NCBI GenBank assembly: GCA_900769145.1
Contig: CAAGFN010000111.1
Coordinates: forward strand, 1 to 6,181
From: Rikenellaceae bacterium
GTDB lineage: Bacteria > Bacteroidota > Bacteroidia > Bacteroidales > UBA932
Direction: 5' to 3'
Length of the DNA stretch: 6,181 nucleotides
The position numbers and the translations under genes are program-made. The notes beneath the pieces were generated by a model. The model searched no databases. It was not told the origin of the DNA and saw only the letters and a list, made by a program, of their open reading frames with translations. The first letter of the stretch is position 1; every line of letters begins with the position of its first letter. Positions 6,039-6,181 of the stretch are shown here, piece after piece.

Positions 6039-6181
6039 TTAGAATTCAAAATTAACACTGAAGCCCAGATTCCTGAGGCTAGGAGACATGAAGAAGTCAT
6101 AGCCCTGGTTGTATGTACCCGTGGAGGCGGTGCACTCAGGGTCGAAAGGAGCCTTGCAGTAAATCAGCCAGAGATTCCTTC
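6039..6181 (-). CDS. SusC-like TonB-dependent outer membrane transporter, C-terminal end only
   Basis: Only the last 46 codons and the TAA stop (6041-6039) are inside the window; the gene continues past the right edge. The reading ends NQGYDFFMSPSLRNLGFSVN then FEF and stop. The pattern GYDxFxxPxxRxxGFSxNxxF with a terminal Phe is the usual last beta strand of SusC/RagA barrels, where the terminal aromatic residue is the BAM recognition signal. As the SusD partner it would import the glycan released by the GH18 with TonB energy. The plug domain, any N-terminal extension and the PUL promoter lie outside the window. Confidence 0.93.
   Translation of the reverse strand, partial: RNLWLIYCKAPFDPECTASTGTYNQGYDFFMSPSLRNLGFSVNFEF

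Noticed and set aside
6035..6100. Upstream extension of the SusD gene to ATG 6100
   Set aside because: It would overlap the SusC coding end and place 22 residues before a proper lipoprotein signal peptide.

Overview
The window looks like part of a Bacteroidales chromosome, probably a gut or oral commensal; the genus cannot be read from it. Three things point there: a SusC/SusD pair, a run of lipoproteins with the relaxed Bacteroidetes lipobox, and a perfect Bacteroidales-type promoter (TTG, 20 nt, TAnnTTTG) in the left intergenic region. All recognisable protein genes lie on the minus strand and read right to left.

Positions 700-6181 hold the downstream part of a polysaccharide utilisation locus (PUL). 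In transcription order these are: the C-terminal end of a SusC-like TonB-dependent transporter (cut by the right edge), a SusD/RagB-family lipoprotein, a single-domain GH18 endo-beta-N-acetylglucosaminidase-like lipoprotein with an intact DxxDxDxE motif, a DUF1735 (BT_3987-like N-terminal domain) plus LamG-fold lipoprotein, and a DUF1735 plus discoidin (F5/8 type C) lipoprotein. Gaps are 4, 4, 24 and 39 bp, so this is very likely one operon. A strong rho-independent terminator at 636-665 ends it. The simplest reading is a compact N-glycan PUL: the surface GH18 cuts the chitobiose core of host or dietary N-glycans, the two DUF1735 lipoproteins hold the glycan or glycoprotein, and SusCD imports the product. 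High-mannose versus complex-type specificity cannot be told from this sequence.

Positions 1-699 hold no convincing complete protein gene. The region is AT-rich on the left. It contains: a possible start of a leftward gene at the edge (1-50), just behind a 16-bp inverted repeat (55-95); a rightward promoter (275-305); a strongly structured, C-poor segment ending in a textbook intrinsic terminator (422-450); and a degenerate intergenic repeat cluster (about 455-630) that separates this terminator from the PUL terminator. Promoter, structured body and terminator with no conserved reading frame together look like a free-standing small RNA of about 140 nt. This is the most novel item in the window. 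Its C-free loop also shows an interrupted match to the complement of the leader of the last PUL gene, which makes cis-encoded regulation of the PUL a testable speculation.
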